Shown here one piece after another: positions 9,114-17,024 of a stretch of DNA of 64,000 bases. Both the position numbers and the translations under genes were made by a program. The notes under the pieces were generated by a model. The model was not told the origin of the DNA and did no database searches. It was given only the letters and a program-made list of their open reading frames with translations. Source of the stretch: Nocardia asteroides (lineage in GTDB: Bacteria; Actinomycetota; Actinomycetes; Mycobacteriales; Mycobacteriaceae); contig NZ_CP089214.1 of assembly GCF_021183625.1 (NCBI RefSeq), positions 3,410,001-3,474,000 of the forward strand. The letters are read 5' to 3'. The stretch's first letter is position 1. The number at the start of each line of letters is the position of its first letter.

Positions 9114-9665
9114 CTAGTTTTTCAGTGCAGGCAAAGTATCGCGCCGAATGCGGAGGGTCGTGATGGTTGCGGCCAAACCGTCGTATTGATTGACCAGCAG
9201 GACGATTTCGATGAGTTCGCGCTCGCCGTAGTGCGCGGCCAGTGCCTGCCAGGTGGCGTCATCGAGGTCGCGCTCGGCGACCAGCTGGTCCACCGCGGCG
9301 AGCAGGGCGCGGTGCTTCTCCGACCAGCCGTCGGCGCCCGGCCCGGTGCGCAGCCGCTGCACGATCTCCGGGGTCACCCCGGCCCGGCGGCCCAGCCGCA
9401 GGTGGTGGTCGTATTCGTAGTCGCAGCCCCGCAGTTGGGCCACCCGCAGGATCACCAGTTCGGCCTCGTGTCGCGGCAGCCGCCCGCCCGGCATGAGCTT
9501 GCCGGAGTAGTGCAACCAGCCGCGGAACAGCCCGCGGGTGCGGCCGAGCGTGCTGAACAGCTGCGCGTCCCTGGTCCCGGCGGCGCGGGAGAGCGCCTGC
9601 CAGAGGAGCCAGTTGATCGGACCGAGTTCGCTCAGCCGTCCGGGGGCGATCCGCGGGGTGCTCAT
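9114..9665 (-). CDS. Carboxymuconolactone decarboxylase (CMD/AhpD-like) family protein
   Basis: 183 residues, all helical. The core LPRHEAELVILRVAQLRGCDYEYDHH with LGRRAGVT is the typical CMD motif. AhpD proteins use two cysteines (CxxC) for peroxidase activity; here only a single Cys is present, so a redox role is less likely than a hydrolase or decarboxylase-like one. A later YGERELIEIVLLVNQYDGLA segment supports the same family. It lies 54 nt downstream of a TetR gene on the same strand and may be co-transcribed with it. Substrate unknown. Confidence 0.82.
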   Translation of the reverse strand: MSTPRIAPGRLSELGPINWLLWQALSRAAGTRDAQLFSTLGRTRGLFRGWLHYSGKLMPGGRLPRHEAELVILRVAQLRGCDYEYDHHLRLGRRAGVTPEIVQRLRTGPGADGWSEKHRALLAAVDQLVAERDLDDATWQALAAHYGERELIEIVLLVNQYDGLAATITTLRIRRDTLPALKN

Positions 9666-9719
9666 AGGGGGTGAGTTTAGTTGCCGGGTGTCGCCGGGCG
9701 GGGTTCGCGGCGCGAACCG

Positions 9720-10466
9720 TCAGGGGTCGATGAGGTCGGCGAATCCGGCCAGGACGCGGTTCAGGCCGAACTCGTAGGCGTGTTCGGCGCTGTAGGCGGC
9801 GTCGTGCGCCTGCCCGGCGGCTGCGCCGACCCGGGTGGCGAGTGGGTAGCGGGCCGGGTCGACGACCCGTTCCAGCACCGGGCCGACCCGCGCCCACCAC
9901 TGCGCCTCGTCCATGCCGGTCGCGGCGGCATTGCGGGCCAGGTCTATGCCGATCCGCGCGGCGGCGGTGACGAAGCCGAGCAGGTGGGTGAGCGCGGCGT
10001 CCATGGTGACGTCGTCCAGGCCGAGACCGTCGAAGGCGGCCAGCTCGTGCTCGTACTTGGCCAGCTGGCCGGGGCCGAGCGGTGGGCGGGTGGCAGGGAG
10101 ATCGGCCACCCAGGGGTGCCGGGCGAGCAGCGCGCGATTCTCCGCGGCGACCGTGCGCACCCGCTCGCGCCAGGGCAGCCCGGCGAGGTCGGCGCGGTCC
10201 ATGGCGGCGTAGACGCTGTCCAGCATGAGGTCGAGCAGCTCCGCCTTGCCCGGCACGTAGGTGTAGGTGGCCATCGGGGTGAGGCCGAGCCGGTCGGCGA
10301 CCGCGCGCATGGTGAGCGCGCCGAGCCCGTCCGCGTCGGCCAGCGCGACGGCCGCCGCGACCACCTCGTCCACGCTGCGGCGCTGCCTGGGGCCGCGCCT
10401 GCGCGCACCCGGCTCGCGCCAGAGCAGCTCCAGCGTGCGCGCCGGATCGTTCTTCTCGCTTGCCAT
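9720..10466 (-). CDS. TetR-family transcriptional regulator
   Basis: 248 residues with an N-terminal HTH (VVAAAVALADADGLGALTMRAVADRLGLTPMATYTYV) and a C-terminal ligand domain of the TetR_C type seen in tetracycline-repressor-like proteins. An N-terminal basic extension of about 30 residues precedes the HTH. A TAAGAT element ends 6 nt before the ATG, which predicts a leaderless message. Divergent from a VOC-family gene across a 59-bp gap containing a palindrome, so autoregulation and control of the VOC gene are likely. The inducer is unknown. Confidence 0.9.
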   Translation of the reverse strand: MASEKNDPARTLELLWREPGARRRGPRQRRSVDEVVAAAVALADADGLGALTMRAVADRLGLTPMATYTYVPGKAELLDLMLDSVYAAMDRADLAGLPWRERVRTVAAENRALLARHPWVADLPATRPPLGPGQLAKYEHELAAFDGLGLDDVTMDAALTHLLGFVTAAARIGIDLARNAAATGMDEAQWWARVGPVLERVVDPARYPLATRVGAAAGQAHDAAYSAEHAYEFGLNRVLAGFADLIDP

Positions 10467-10472
10467 CCGCCG

Positions 10473-10493
10473 ATCTTACATGTACAACGTACA
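10473..10493 (-). promoter_or_regulatory. TetR promoter with palindromic operator TGTAC-AAC-GTACA
   Basis: Reading leftwards, TAAGAT (10478 to 10473) is a -10 element 6 nt before the TetR ATG. The dyad TGTAC-N3-GTACA at 10481-10493 falls in the region between -10 and -35, and a further GTAC follows at 10496-10499. Position and symmetry fit a TetR operator serving both divergent genes. Confidence 0.6.
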
Positions 10494-10525
10494 GAGTACT
10501 TAGTATAGAGTTTTCGGGAGGTCTC

Positions 10526-10933
10526 GTGCACATCACCGCTTCGTGTATTTCGCTCAACGTCCCCGACCCGCGCGCCTCGGCCGACTTCGCCATCAGGCAC
10601 CTCGGTTTCGCCGAGCACAACTCCGCCGACGGCTTCATCGCGCTGAGCCGGGCGGACGCGGGCTTCGACCTGGTTTTCCTGCGAACCGGGCTCGGCAGCT
10701 TCAAACCGGCCAGGATCGCGGGCCGCGCGGGCGAGGGGCTGCTGGTGGCGTTCGTGGTGGACGACATCGACGCCGAGTACGCCCGGCTGCGCGCGGCGGG
10801 CGCGCCGATCGAGACCCCCATCGAGACCGAGGAGTGGGGCGAGCGCTACTTCCAGCTCACCGACCCGAACGGCATCGTGCTGCAGCTGGTGCAGTGGGTC
10901 TCCGGCCCGGAGGGCGCCGGGCCGGAGCACTGA
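10526..10933 (+). CDS. VOC (glyoxalase/bleomycin-resistance) family protein
   Basis: 135 residues from a GTG with GGGAGG upstream; a longer in-frame start at 10460 would run through the operator region and overlap the divergent TetR gene. The paired beta-alpha-beta-beta-beta units are visible: ITASCISLNVPDPRASADF at the N-terminus and FVVDDIDAEYARLRAAG followed by YFQLTDPNGIVLQLVQW at the end, where the Glu-type metal ligand is a Gln. It is small and probably dimeric. Being divergent from TetR, it is a candidate resistance or detoxification protein; the substrate cannot be read from sequence. Confidence 0.85.
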   Translation: MHITASCISLNVPDPRASADFAIRHLGFAEHNSADGFIALSRADAGFDLVFLRTGLGSFKPARIAGRAGEGLLVAFVVDDIDAEYARLRAAGAPIETPIETEEWGERYFQLTDPNGIVLQLVQWVSGPEGAGPEH

Positions 10934-10934
10934 G

Positions 10935-11780
10935 TCAGAGCGCGGCGCGGAACACCGATTCGGCGGTGGCGGCCGGACGGCCGATGAGCTTCACCAGGTC
11001 ACCGGTGGTGACGTCGAGCGCGCCCGCCTCGATACCGGCGTCGGAGTCGGCGAACACCTCGGCCGCCGGCGCGGGGAGCCCGGATTCGATGAGCGCGGCG
11101 GTGTAGCCGGCGCGGCCCAGGCTTTCGTACCGCACCGGGGTGCCCAGCGCGGCGGCCATGGCCTGCGCGAGCTCGGCGTGCGTGAGTGGCTGATCGCCGC
11201 CGAGCTCGTAGACCCGCCCGCCCTGGTTATCTGCGGTCAGGACGGCGGCGGCCGCCTCGGCGTAGTCGGCCCTGGCCGCGCCGGCGACCCGGCCGCCCGC
11301 AGCAGCGCCGGCGAACGCGCCGGTCGCCTTGGCCTGCTGCAGGCTGCCGAGGTAGTTCTCCCAGTACCAGCCGTTGCGGAGCAGGACGAGCGGGACCTCG
11401 CCTGCGCGCAGGATCTCCTCGGTGGCGCGGTGCTCGTTCGCCAGGATCAGCGGGGTGGTGTCGGCGTCCGGGATGCTCGTGTAGGCGAGCAGCTCGACCC
11501 CGGCCCGCTCGGCGGCGCGCAGCACGGCGGTGTGCTGCGCGACCCGCTGCCCGAACTCGTTGCCGGAGACCAGCAGCAGCCGGGTGACGCCCGCGAGCGC
11601 GGCATCGAGCTGGTCCGGGTCGTCGTACGCCGCCCGGCGCACCTCGATGCCGCGCTCGGCGAGGTCGGCGATCTTCTCCGGGGTGCGGGCGATCGCGATC
11701 GGCGCGGCGCCCTGTCGCGCCAGTGCCTCGACGACGAGCCGGCCGAGCTGGCCGCTTGCTCCGGTGACGGCGACGGTCAT
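10935..11780 (-). CDS. NAD(P)H-binding quinone oxidoreductase-like protein (QorB/NmrA type)
   Basis: 281 residues, atypical short-chain dehydrogenase. The dinucleotide motif GASGQLG sits at residues 7-13, followed by AIARTPEKIADL, the cofactor-selecting loop. RNGWYWENYLGSL near residue 130 and the C-terminal organisation match the E. coli YtfG/QorB family, which reduces quinones with NADPH. A GGAGG ribosome binding site lies 5 nt upstream. It is divergent from an HxlR regulator, the same pairing as ytfG/ytfH in enterobacteria, which supports a role in quinone or electrophile stress. Confidence 0.85.
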   Translation of the reverse strand: MTVAVTGASGQLGRLVVEALARQGAAPIAIARTPEKIADLAERGIEVRRAAYDDPDQLDAALAGVTRLLLVSGNEFGQRVAQHTAVLRAAERAGVELLAYTSIPDADTTPLILANEHRATEEILRAGEVPLVLLRNGWYWENYLGSLQQAKATGAFAGAAAGGRVAGAARADYAEAAAAVLTADNQGGRVYELGGDQPLTHAELAQAMAAALGTPVRYESLGRAGYTAALIESGLPAPAAEVFADSDAGIEAGALDVTTGDLVKLIGRPAATAESVFRAAL

Positions 11781-11800
11781 GGTTCCTCCTCGGGTACGAA

Positions 11801-11852
11801 CTATTCATGAGCACTAACTTTACGTAAGCGCTATTCATTCCCCCGCTATGCT
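11801..11852 (+). promoter_or_regulatory. Divergent control region of qorB-like and hxlR genes
   Basis: The octamer CTATTCAT occurs twice in direct orientation (11801-11808 and 11831-11838, 30 bp apart), with the palindrome TTACGTAA (11820-11827) between them. TATGCT (11847-11852) ends 6 nt before the HxlR ATG and is the probable -10 of a leaderless message. The repeats are candidate HxlR binding sites. Confidence 0.55.
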
Positions 11853-11858
11853 CGAGGG

Positions 11859-12236
11859 ATGGAACTGGAGTCCGACCCGGGACTGGAGTCGGATGTCTTC
11901 GCCCGGAACTGCACCTCCCGGCCGGTGCTGCAGAACCTGGCCGGTCGCTGGGGCATCCTGGCCCTCGTCGCACTGCGCGAGGGGCCGTACCGGTTCAGCG
12001 CGCTGCGCCGCCGGGTGGACGGGGTCAGCGAGCGCATGCTCGCCCAGACCCTCCGGGCGCTGGAGCGCGACGGCATGGTGCACCGCGAGGTGCTGGAGGC
12101 CATCCCGCCGCGGGTCGAGTACACCCTCACCGAGCTCGGCGTCGAGATCGCCGACCAGCTGGAAGCACTGGTCAAGCTGGTCGAACTCAATATGCCGCGG
12201 GTGCGCGCGGCACAGGACGCCTACGACCGGGACTGA
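11859..12236 (+). CDS. HxlR-family winged-helix regulator
   Basis: 125 residues. The HxlR signature is complete: NCTSRPVLQNLAGRWGILAL, then FSALRRRVDGVSERMLAQTLRALERDGMV, the wing VEYTLTELG and a C-terminal dimerisation helix. A single Cys near residue 17 lies just before the HTH, the position used for redox or electrophile sensing in some HxlR proteins such as YodB and QorR. It probably represses the divergent quinone oxidoreductase-like gene. A -10 element just upstream suggests leaderless expression. Confidence 0.9.
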   Translation: MELESDPGLESDVFARNCTSRPVLQNLAGRWGILALVALREGPYRFSALRRRVDGVSERMLAQTLRALERDGMVHREVLEAIPPRVEYTLTELGVEIADQLEALVKLVELNMPRVRAAQDAYDRD

Positions 12237-12264
12237 CCGGGGCCCCGCCGCGGTTGTTCCTGCC

Positions 12265-12684
12265 ATGGAACTCGACCGCGCCCTCGAATTCGCCCGCGGC
12301 ACCACCCGCTCGGTGCTCACCACGCTGCGCCGGGACGGCCGCCCGCAGCTCTCCAACGTGCTGCACGTGACCGGTACCGACGGGAAGATCCGCATCTCCA
12401 TCACCGCCGACCGTGCCAAGTACCCCAACCTGCGCAGGCAGCCCTGGGCCGCCCTGCACGTCACCGACGACTCGTTCGGCTCCTACGCCGTGCTCGAAGC
12501 CGACGCCGAGCTGACCGACGTCGCCACCGACCCCGGCGACCCGGCCGTCGACGCCCTCGTCGCCTACTACCGGGCCGGCTCCGGCGAGCACCCGGACTGG
12601 GACGAGTACCGCCGGGTCATGGTCGCCGATCGCCGCGTCCTCCTCACCCTCACCCCGACCCGGGCGTACGGGTTGCTGCGCTGA
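12265..12684 (+). CDS. PPOX-class (F420/FMN-dependent) oxidoreductase-like protein
   Basis: 139 residues, split beta-barrel flavin-binding fold. RSVLTTLRRDGRPQLSNVLHV and KYPNLRRQPWAALHVT match the Rv1155-like group of actinobacterial PPOX proteins, which bind F420 or biliverdin. The ATG at 12265 sits at the start of the fold; the open frame upstream belongs to an overlap with the HxlR gene and is not used. It lies 28 nt downstream of hxlR and may be co-transcribed. The reaction is not predictable from sequence. Confidence 0.82.
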   Translation: MELDRALEFARGTTRSVLTTLRRDGRPQLSNVLHVTGTDGKIRISITADRAKYPNLRRQPWAALHVTDDSFGSYAVLEADAELTDVATDPGDPAVDALVAYYRAGSGEHPDWDEYRRVMVADRRVLLTLTPTRAYGLLR

Positions 12685-12688
12685 GCGG

Positions 12689-13258
12689 TCAGCCGCGCTT
12701 GCGGCGGGTGCTCGCCAGGCGTCGGTTCGGAGCGTTGCCGAGTGCGGTGCGCGGGTGCCTGACCACCCGCGCCCCCGACGGCCGGTTCGCGGCCGCGCCA
12801 CCGCCTCGATTCGACTCGATCTCCCGCAGCGCGACGGCGATCGGCTCGAGCAACGCCATGACCGGTTCCAGTACGGCCGCCACGTCGACGCGCACCTGCT
12901 CCCGCTGGTCCGGCGCCTCGTCGGATCCGTCGGTGCCGCGTGGGTACGCCGGGGACAGGTACACGTCGATCAGGTTCTGCAGGGCGATCGTCTCCGCCGC
13001 CCGAGGTCGCCGATGCGCCGCGACAGCCTGCTCGATCACCGCGCGCAACCACGCACCGGTCGACACCCCGCGCTCCTGCGCGAGCGAACGCGCGGCACGC
13101 AGCGTGGACTTCGGCAGCCGCAGGCTGTAGCCGGCCATCGGCGACGATTCGCTCGGCTCGTGCGCGGTAAGTGTCGCCGCCGAGATATCCGCCGCGACAT
13201 CGTGCGTGTCGTAGTAGTCGGCTGCTTCTTCCATGCGAGTGCGCTGCTCAGAACTCAT
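12689..13258 (-). CDS. Ribbon-helix-helix (CopG-like) DNA-binding protein, orphan antitoxin-like
   Basis: 189 residues. MAGYSLRLPKSTLRAARSLAQERGVSTGAWLRAVIEQAV (about residues 41-79) has the strand-helix-helix pattern of MetJ/Arc/CopG proteins. The acidic N-terminus with EEAADYYDTHD resembles the toxin-wrapping or linker segment of antitoxins. The C-terminal 45 residues are basic and disordered. No toxin gene is adjacent on either side: the neighbours are a PPOX protein and a deacetylase. A 9-2-9 dyad lies 33 nt upstream of the ATG. It could be an orphan antitoxin-derived regulator. Confidence 0.7.
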   Translation of the reverse strand: MSSEQRTRMEEAADYYDTHDVAADISAATLTAHEPSESSPMAGYSLRLPKSTLRAARSLAQERGVSTGAWLRAVIEQAVAAHRRPRAAETIALQNLIDVYLSPAYPRGTDGSDEAPDQREQVRVDVAAVLEPVMALLEPIAVALREIESNRGGGAAANRPSGARVVRHPRTALGNAPNRRLASTRRKRG

Positions 13259-13290
13259 GACCTTCGAACTTCAACTCGAACAAGGATCAG

Positions 13291-13310
13291 CGTATCACGT
13301 TCGTAATACG
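13291..13310 (-). promoter_or_regulatory. 9-2-9 dyad upstream of the RHH gene (probable autoregulatory operator)
   Basis: The arms CGTATCACG and CGTAATACG are inverted repeats with one mismatch, separated by TT, in the 67-bp gap before the RHH gene. Ribbon-helix-helix proteins commonly bind such sites in their own promoter. The assignment is inferred from position and symmetry. Confidence 0.5.
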
Positions 13311-13325
13311 CGCCGATATCGAAGA

Positions 13326-14009
13326 TCAGCGCAGCTCCGACACCCGGACGAACCGGTAACCCTGTCCCCGCAACTCCCCGACGATCCGCGGCAGCGCGGC
13401 CAGCGCCTCGCCGGTCCCGTACATCACGTGCAGCAGCACGATGGACCCCGGCCGAACCCGCCGAACCACCTCGGCGGCGATATCGGCGGCGGCGGACGAT
13501 TCGGGCTCCACGTCCCACATCACCGTGGTCCGCCCGTGCTCGGCCAGGTACCGCGGCAGCGCGAGGAACTTCTTCCCGTAGGGCGGCCGGAAGGTGATCT
13601 CGCCGGTGTACCCGGTGGCGCGGATGGCGACGTCGGTGCGCTCGACCTCGTCGCGCACGGCCCCCGGCGTCACGAAGACCATGCGGCGGTGGCTGTAGGT
13701 GTGGTTACCCACCTCGTGCCCGGCGGCGACGACGGCGCGGCCCAGCTCGGGGTGCGCGTCGAGGTCGCGGCCGTTCAGGTAGAAGGTGGCGGGGACGCCG
13801 AGTTCGGCGAGGACCCGGAGCACGTCGGGGGCGCGCTCGCTCGGCCCGTCGTCCAGGGTCAGCGCCACCACCTTCGAGGTGGTGTCGACCCGATCCACCA
13901 GCTCCCCGCCGAGCTGGAACGACCGCGCGTTGACCAGCCGGTAGAAGCCGAAACTCAACCCGACGACGACAACGAGCACACCCGCGATCCACCGCACCCG
14001 CCCATCCAA
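13326..14009 (-). CDS. Polysaccharide deacetylase (NodB domain) with N-terminal membrane anchor
   Basis: 227 residues. Residues 7-24 are a hydrophobic signal or anchor helix without lipobox. The NodB (CE4) motifs are all present: TLDDGPS (catalytic Asp and metal Asp), NHTYSH (two metal His), RPPYG (motif 3) and a late LLHV (His of motif 5). It should act outside the membrane, removing N- or O-acetyl groups from peptidoglycan or a polysaccharide. The enzyme is short, essentially catalytic domain only. It lies downstream of lpdC but is separated from it by a hairpin. Confidence 0.88.
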   Translation of the reverse strand: MDGRVRWIAGVLVVVVGLSFGFYRLVNARSFQLGGELVDRVDTTSKVVALTLDDGPSERAPDVLRVLAELGVPATFYLNGRDLDAHPELGRAVVAAGHEVGNHTYSHRRMVFVTPGAVRDEVERTDVAIRATGYTGEITFRPPYGKKFLALPRYLAEHGRTTVMWDVEPESSAAADIAAEVVRRVRPGSIVLLHVMYGTGEALAALPRIVGELRGQGYRFVRVSELR

Positions 14010-14012
14010 ACA

Positions 14013-14045
14013 GCGATGCCCCAGCTACGAAAGCCGGGGCATCGC
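14013..14045 (-). terminator. Hairpin terminator between lpdC and the deacetylase gene
   Basis: A perfect 10-bp stem (GCGATGCCCC paired with GGGGCATCGC) extends inward by a mismatch and three more pairs, with an ACGAA loop. It begins 12 nt after the lpdC stop. There is no U-run, as is common in high-GC actinobacteria. Confidence 0.65.
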
Positions 14046-14056
14046 GGTGGGGCGGG

Positions 14057-15460
14057 TCAGAAATTGATCATGTGCCCGGCGAGCCCGTGGAACGCCTCCT
14101 GCAGCGCCTCGCTGAGCGTCGGATGGGTGTGCACGTTGCGGGTGAGCTCGTTGACCGTGAGGTCCCACTTCTGCGCGAGGGTGAGCTCGGGCAGCAGCTC
14201 GGAGACGTCGTGGCCGATGAGGTGGCCGCCGATGAGCTCGCCGTACTTCTTGTCCGAGATCAGCTTGACGAAGCCGGTCGGGTCGCCGAGGCCGTGCGCC
14301 TTGCCGTTCGCGGTGAGCGGGAAGGTGGCGACCTGCACGTCGTACCCCTCGTCGCGGGCCTGCGCCTCGGTCAGCCCGAAGCTGGCGACCTGCGGCTGGC
14401 AGAAGGTGGCGCGCGGCATCATCCGGTAGTCGCCGAGCGGCACGGTGGGCGCGCCCGCGATGGTCTCGGCGGCGACCACGCCCTGCGCCTCCGCGACGTG
14501 CGCGAGCTGCAGCTTGGCGGTGACATCGCCGATGGCGTAGATGTGCGGCACGTTGGTGCGCATGGAGTCGTCGATGGCGATGGCGCCGCGCTCGGTCAGC
14601 TCCACGCCGGTGTTCTCCAGGCCGTAGCCATCGACCCGGGGCGCGAAGCCGACGGCCTGCAGCACCTTGTCCACGGTGACGGTCTCCACCGAGCCGCTCT
14701 TGTTGTCCTTGATCGCGACGGTGACCTTGGAACCGTCGTCGTCGATGGACTGCACGGCGGCACCGGTGCTGATCGTGATGCCGAGCTTCTTGTACGCCTT
14801 GGTGATCTCCTTGGAGACGTCGGCGTCCTCGTTCGGCAGCGCGCGGTCGAGGAACTCGACGATGCGCACGTCGACGCCGTAGTTCTTGAGGACGTAGCCG
14901 AACTCCATGCCGATGGCGCCTGCACCGACGATGAGGATCGAGCCGGGCAGGTCACGGGTGAGGATCTGCTCCTCGTAGGTGACCACGTTCTCGCTCAGCG
15001 AGGTGCCGGGCAGCAGCTTGGTGGTGGTGCCGGTGGAGATGATGGCGTTGTCGAACGTGACCGTCTCGGTGCCGCCCTTGGACAGCTCCACCGAGATCGT
15101 GTTCGCGTCGGTGAAGGTGCCCTTCCCGTCGAACTCGTCGATCTTGTTCTTCTTCATCAGGAAGTGGACGCCCTTGACCCGGCCGTCCGCGACCTTCCGG
15201 CTGCGGTCGTACGCCGCGCCGAAGTCGAAGGAGACGTCCCCCGAGATGCCGAAGGTCTTGGCTTCCTTGGTGAAGATGTGGGCGAGTTCGGCGTTGCGCA
15301 GCAGCGCCTTCGACGGGATGCAGCCCACGTTCAGGCACACACCGCCCCAGTATTTCTGCTCGACGATCGCTGTTCGCAGGCCGAGTTGAGCGGCGCGGAT
15401 CGCGGCGACGTAACCGCCGGGACCAGCGCCGAGTACGACGACATCGTAGTGGGAAGTCAC
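14057..15460 (-). CDS. lpdC: Dihydrolipoyl dehydrogenase (E3)
   Basis: Flavoprotein of 467 residues that reoxidises protein-bound dihydrolipoamide in the 2-oxoacid dehydrogenase complexes and, in mycobacteria, the antioxidant AhpC/AhpD/SucB chain. The FAD motif [17 protein letters not shown] is at residue 11. The redox disulfide is [16 protein letters not shown] near residue 40. The NAD motif is [10 protein letters not shown] near residue 178, and [14 protein letters not shown] at the C-terminus carries the catalytic His-Glu pair. Very close to the mycobacterial LpdC/Lpd type. Starts with GTG; TACGCT ends 7 nt upstream. Confidence 0.96.
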   Translation of the reverse strand: MTSHYDVVVLGAGPGGYVAAIRAAQLGLRTAIVEQKYWGGVCLNVGCIPSKALLRNAELAHIFTKEAKTFGISGDVSFDFGAAYDRSRKVADGRVKGVHFLMKKNKIDEFDGKGTFTDANTISVELSKGGTETVTFDNAIISTGTTTKLLPGTSLSENVVTYEEQILTRDLPGSILIVGAGAIGMEFGYVLKNYGVDVRIVEFLDRALPNEDADVSKEITKAYKKLGITISTGAAVQSIDDDGSKVTVAIKDNKSGSVETVTVDKVLQAVGFAPRVDGYGLENTGVELTERGAIAIDDSMRTNVPHIYAIGDVTAKLQLAHVAEAQGVVAAETIAGAPTVPLGDYRMMPRATFCQPQVASFGLTEAQARDEGYDVQVATFPLTANGKAHGLGDPTGFVKLISDKKYGELIGGHLIGHDVSELLPELTLAQKWDLTVNELTRNVHTHPTLSEALQEAFHGLAGHMINF

Positions 15461-15467
15461 GGTATCG

Positions 15468-15473
15468 AGCGTA
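15468..15473 (-). promoter_or_regulatory. -10 element (TACGCT) of lpdC, probably leaderless
   Basis: TACGCT ends 7 nt before the GTG start of lpdC, the spacing expected when transcription begins at the start codon. No Shine-Dalgarno sequence is seen. Confidence 0.5.
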
Positions 15474-15563
15474 GTCCTGTACGCAGCGTCCGGTGTACCG
15501 GGTAGGTAGAGTACAACCGGTTACGCCTGCGATCGAGCGGCGCAGTCGACATAGGGGGAAGGC

Positions 15564-15929
15564 ATGCATCGCGAGGAGCTCAGTGAACTCCTGGAGCAGA
15601 TAAACAATCAACTCGATGCGTTCGAGATGCGGGCTTTGAATGTGATCGAGGCATCAGCGATCGAATTCTGCACAGGGTACTCGACGGACCGAAGCACATC
15701 CGCCACCACGAGTGGCGACGGACGGAAAATTCTCGACCTGCAGATGAATCGGGGCTTCGGCGACCTCAACAGGCCGGCCTGGATGCTGTCCGATGACATA
15801 GATCTCGCCTGCCGAGGGATCGTAGAGGCGATAAACTCCGCACGCAGACAAGCGATCGATCGGTCGATCGAGGCTCTCGAAAATGAGTTCCCCGAAGCAT
15901 TCGACCTGCTGAAGGACCTCGCACAGTGA
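15564..15929 (+). CDS. Small YbaB/EbfC-like protein (first of a coupled pair)
   Basis: 121 residues, acidic. A helix (REELSELLEQINNQLDAFEMRAL) is followed by short strands (ILDLQMNRGFG) and a helix (CRGIVEAINSARRQAIDRSIEAL), the arrangement of YbaB/EbfC nucleoid-associated proteins. Similarity is weak and I recognise no closer family. AGGGGGAAGG precedes the ATG. The GTG of the next gene overlaps its stop (GTGA). Base composition is clearly lower in GC than the neighbours, suggesting a fast-evolving or transferred cassette. Confidence 0.7.
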   Translation: MHREELSELLEQINNQLDAFEMRALNVIEASAIEFCTGYSTDRSTSATTSGDGRKILDLQMNRGFGDLNRPAWMLSDDIDLACRGIVEAINSARRQAIDRSIEALENEFPEAFDLLKDLAQ

Positions 15930-16291
15930 CCGATTTCGATGAACTCTACTCGCTCACCCGAGACCTGACGAAGAACTACGATCGCGCTGTCGAAAAGGTA
16001 CGTCGAGGTGAGTCGCCGCTCCGTCGGCAACGACACTCCGTCCCGATCGTCGACACGTATACCGACACGCAGTACGGGTCCCTGACAATCGATGGCACGG
16101 GCCAGCTGTTCGATTTGCAACTCGATGCGTACGAAGTGTCACAATCGAGCCAAGACCACCTGATCGTCATCCAGGGAATCCGGACCAATGCCGCTGCGAT
16201 ACCCGTACAGTCCGCAATCGCTCCGGCGGCGCTCGACAACGGGGGCTGGCAGCCGCGCAAGCCGACCGGAAAGCCCTTCGGCGATGGCTAG
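15926..16291 (+). CDS. Small YbaB/EbfC-like protein (second of the pair)
   Basis: 121 residues. An N-terminal helix (FDELYSLTRDLTKNYDRAV) precedes strands in YGSLTIDGTGQLFDLQLD, the most YbaB-like segment, where G-x-L-x-x-D-G-x-G is typical. It lacks the final helix of the fold and ends in a Pro/Gly-rich tail. Translationally coupled to the preceding gene by GTGA, and its last 8 bases overlap the following lipoprotein gene. Paired divergent YbaB-like proteins next to a lipoprotein recur in Nocardia-type genomes; that recollection is general and the function is unknown. Confidence 0.65.
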   Translation: MTDFDELYSLTRDLTKNYDRAVEKVRRGESPLRRQRHSVPIVDTYTDTQYGSLTIDGTGQLFDLQLDAYEVSQSSQDHLIVIQGIRTNAAAIPVQSAIAPAALDNGGWQPRKPTGKPFGDG

Positions 16292-16946
16292 GGCCGAGGG
16301 ATGGAGTCTTCTGCCACTTGCTGTCGTGTGCGGGATAGCGCTGACCGCATGTGATGGCGGAAAAGGTGCGGAAGTTGCCCGATTCGACCGGACTCCGAAG
16401 TCGTGCGCGCCCCTCACCGAAGTCACCGCATCCGCAGTAACGGATTTCGCCGGGACGCTGTACACCGCCTCGGGTTTCTCTCGGCAGAACCTCGATGAGT
16501 TGCCGCCGACTCCGGGTGCCCGGGATTATGGCTGCAATGTCATATTTCTGGCAGAAAGAATTCCGGGCGGATCACCCGGAGAGCCCGAAACACGATCGGT
16601 CACCGTTTCATTCAAGTTGTACGACACCGGTGATCGCGTTTCGAGAGCCCAGGACAGTTTCCGGCTCTGGCGCGATAACACCGACAGGAGGTCCGGGGTT
16701 TCGGCGGCCGAATCCGTCAGCGGGGTCGGCGACGAAGCGTATTCTGTCGACGATTCCAGTTCGAGTTCGGCCCATACGGAGGTCGTATTCCGTTCGAGCA
16801 ATATGATCGTCACGGTCGGTGCCCGGGCACGCGACTTCGGCGGCGCCGGAACTCCGTCCCCGGAGCTGGTGGCGAAGGCCAACGGTGCGGCCGCGGCGAT
16901 CGCCCGGGCGGTAGAACCGGAGCTCGGGTCGATCGTCACCGGTTGA
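16284..16946 (+). CDS. Secreted lipoprotein, DUF3558-like
   Basis: 220 residues. The signal peptide (LLPLAVVCGIALTAC) ends in a lipobox LTAC near residue 23, so the product should be anchored on the outer face of the membrane. The mature part has two further cysteines (SCAPLTE and YGCNVIF) positioned as in DUF3558 lipoproteins of Nocardia and Mycobacterium, and a Ser-rich acidic stretch near residue 155. Its ATG lies 8 nt inside the preceding gene. It completes a three-gene coupled operon of lower GC content. Role unknown. Confidence 0.75.
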   Translation: MARAEGWSLLPLAVVCGIALTACDGGKGAEVARFDRTPKSCAPLTEVTASAVTDFAGTLYTASGFSRQNLDELPPTPGARDYGCNVIFLAERIPGGSPGEPETRSVTVSFKLYDTGDRVSRAQDSFRLWRDNTDRRSGVSAAESVSGVGDEAYSVDDSSSSSAHTEVVFRSSNMIVTVGARARDFGGAGTPSPELVAKANGAAAAIARAVEPELGSIVTG

Positions 16947-17024
16947 CCGAGCCGTCGGCGCTCCGCGACGGGATACGTCCAGTCGGGCACCTGCGCCGCC
17001 GACCGACCGACCGTCCGCCACACT

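Noticed and set aside
12689-13518. Toxin gene for the RHH protein (87-codon frame at 13255-13518, minus strand)
   Set aside because: It is an Arg/Gly-rich shadow of the deacetylase gene and has no toxin motif.
15564-16946. ESX/type VII secretion locus
   Set aside because: YbaB-like and DUF3558-like genes can occur near such loci, but no WXG100, EccC or EccB gene is present here.
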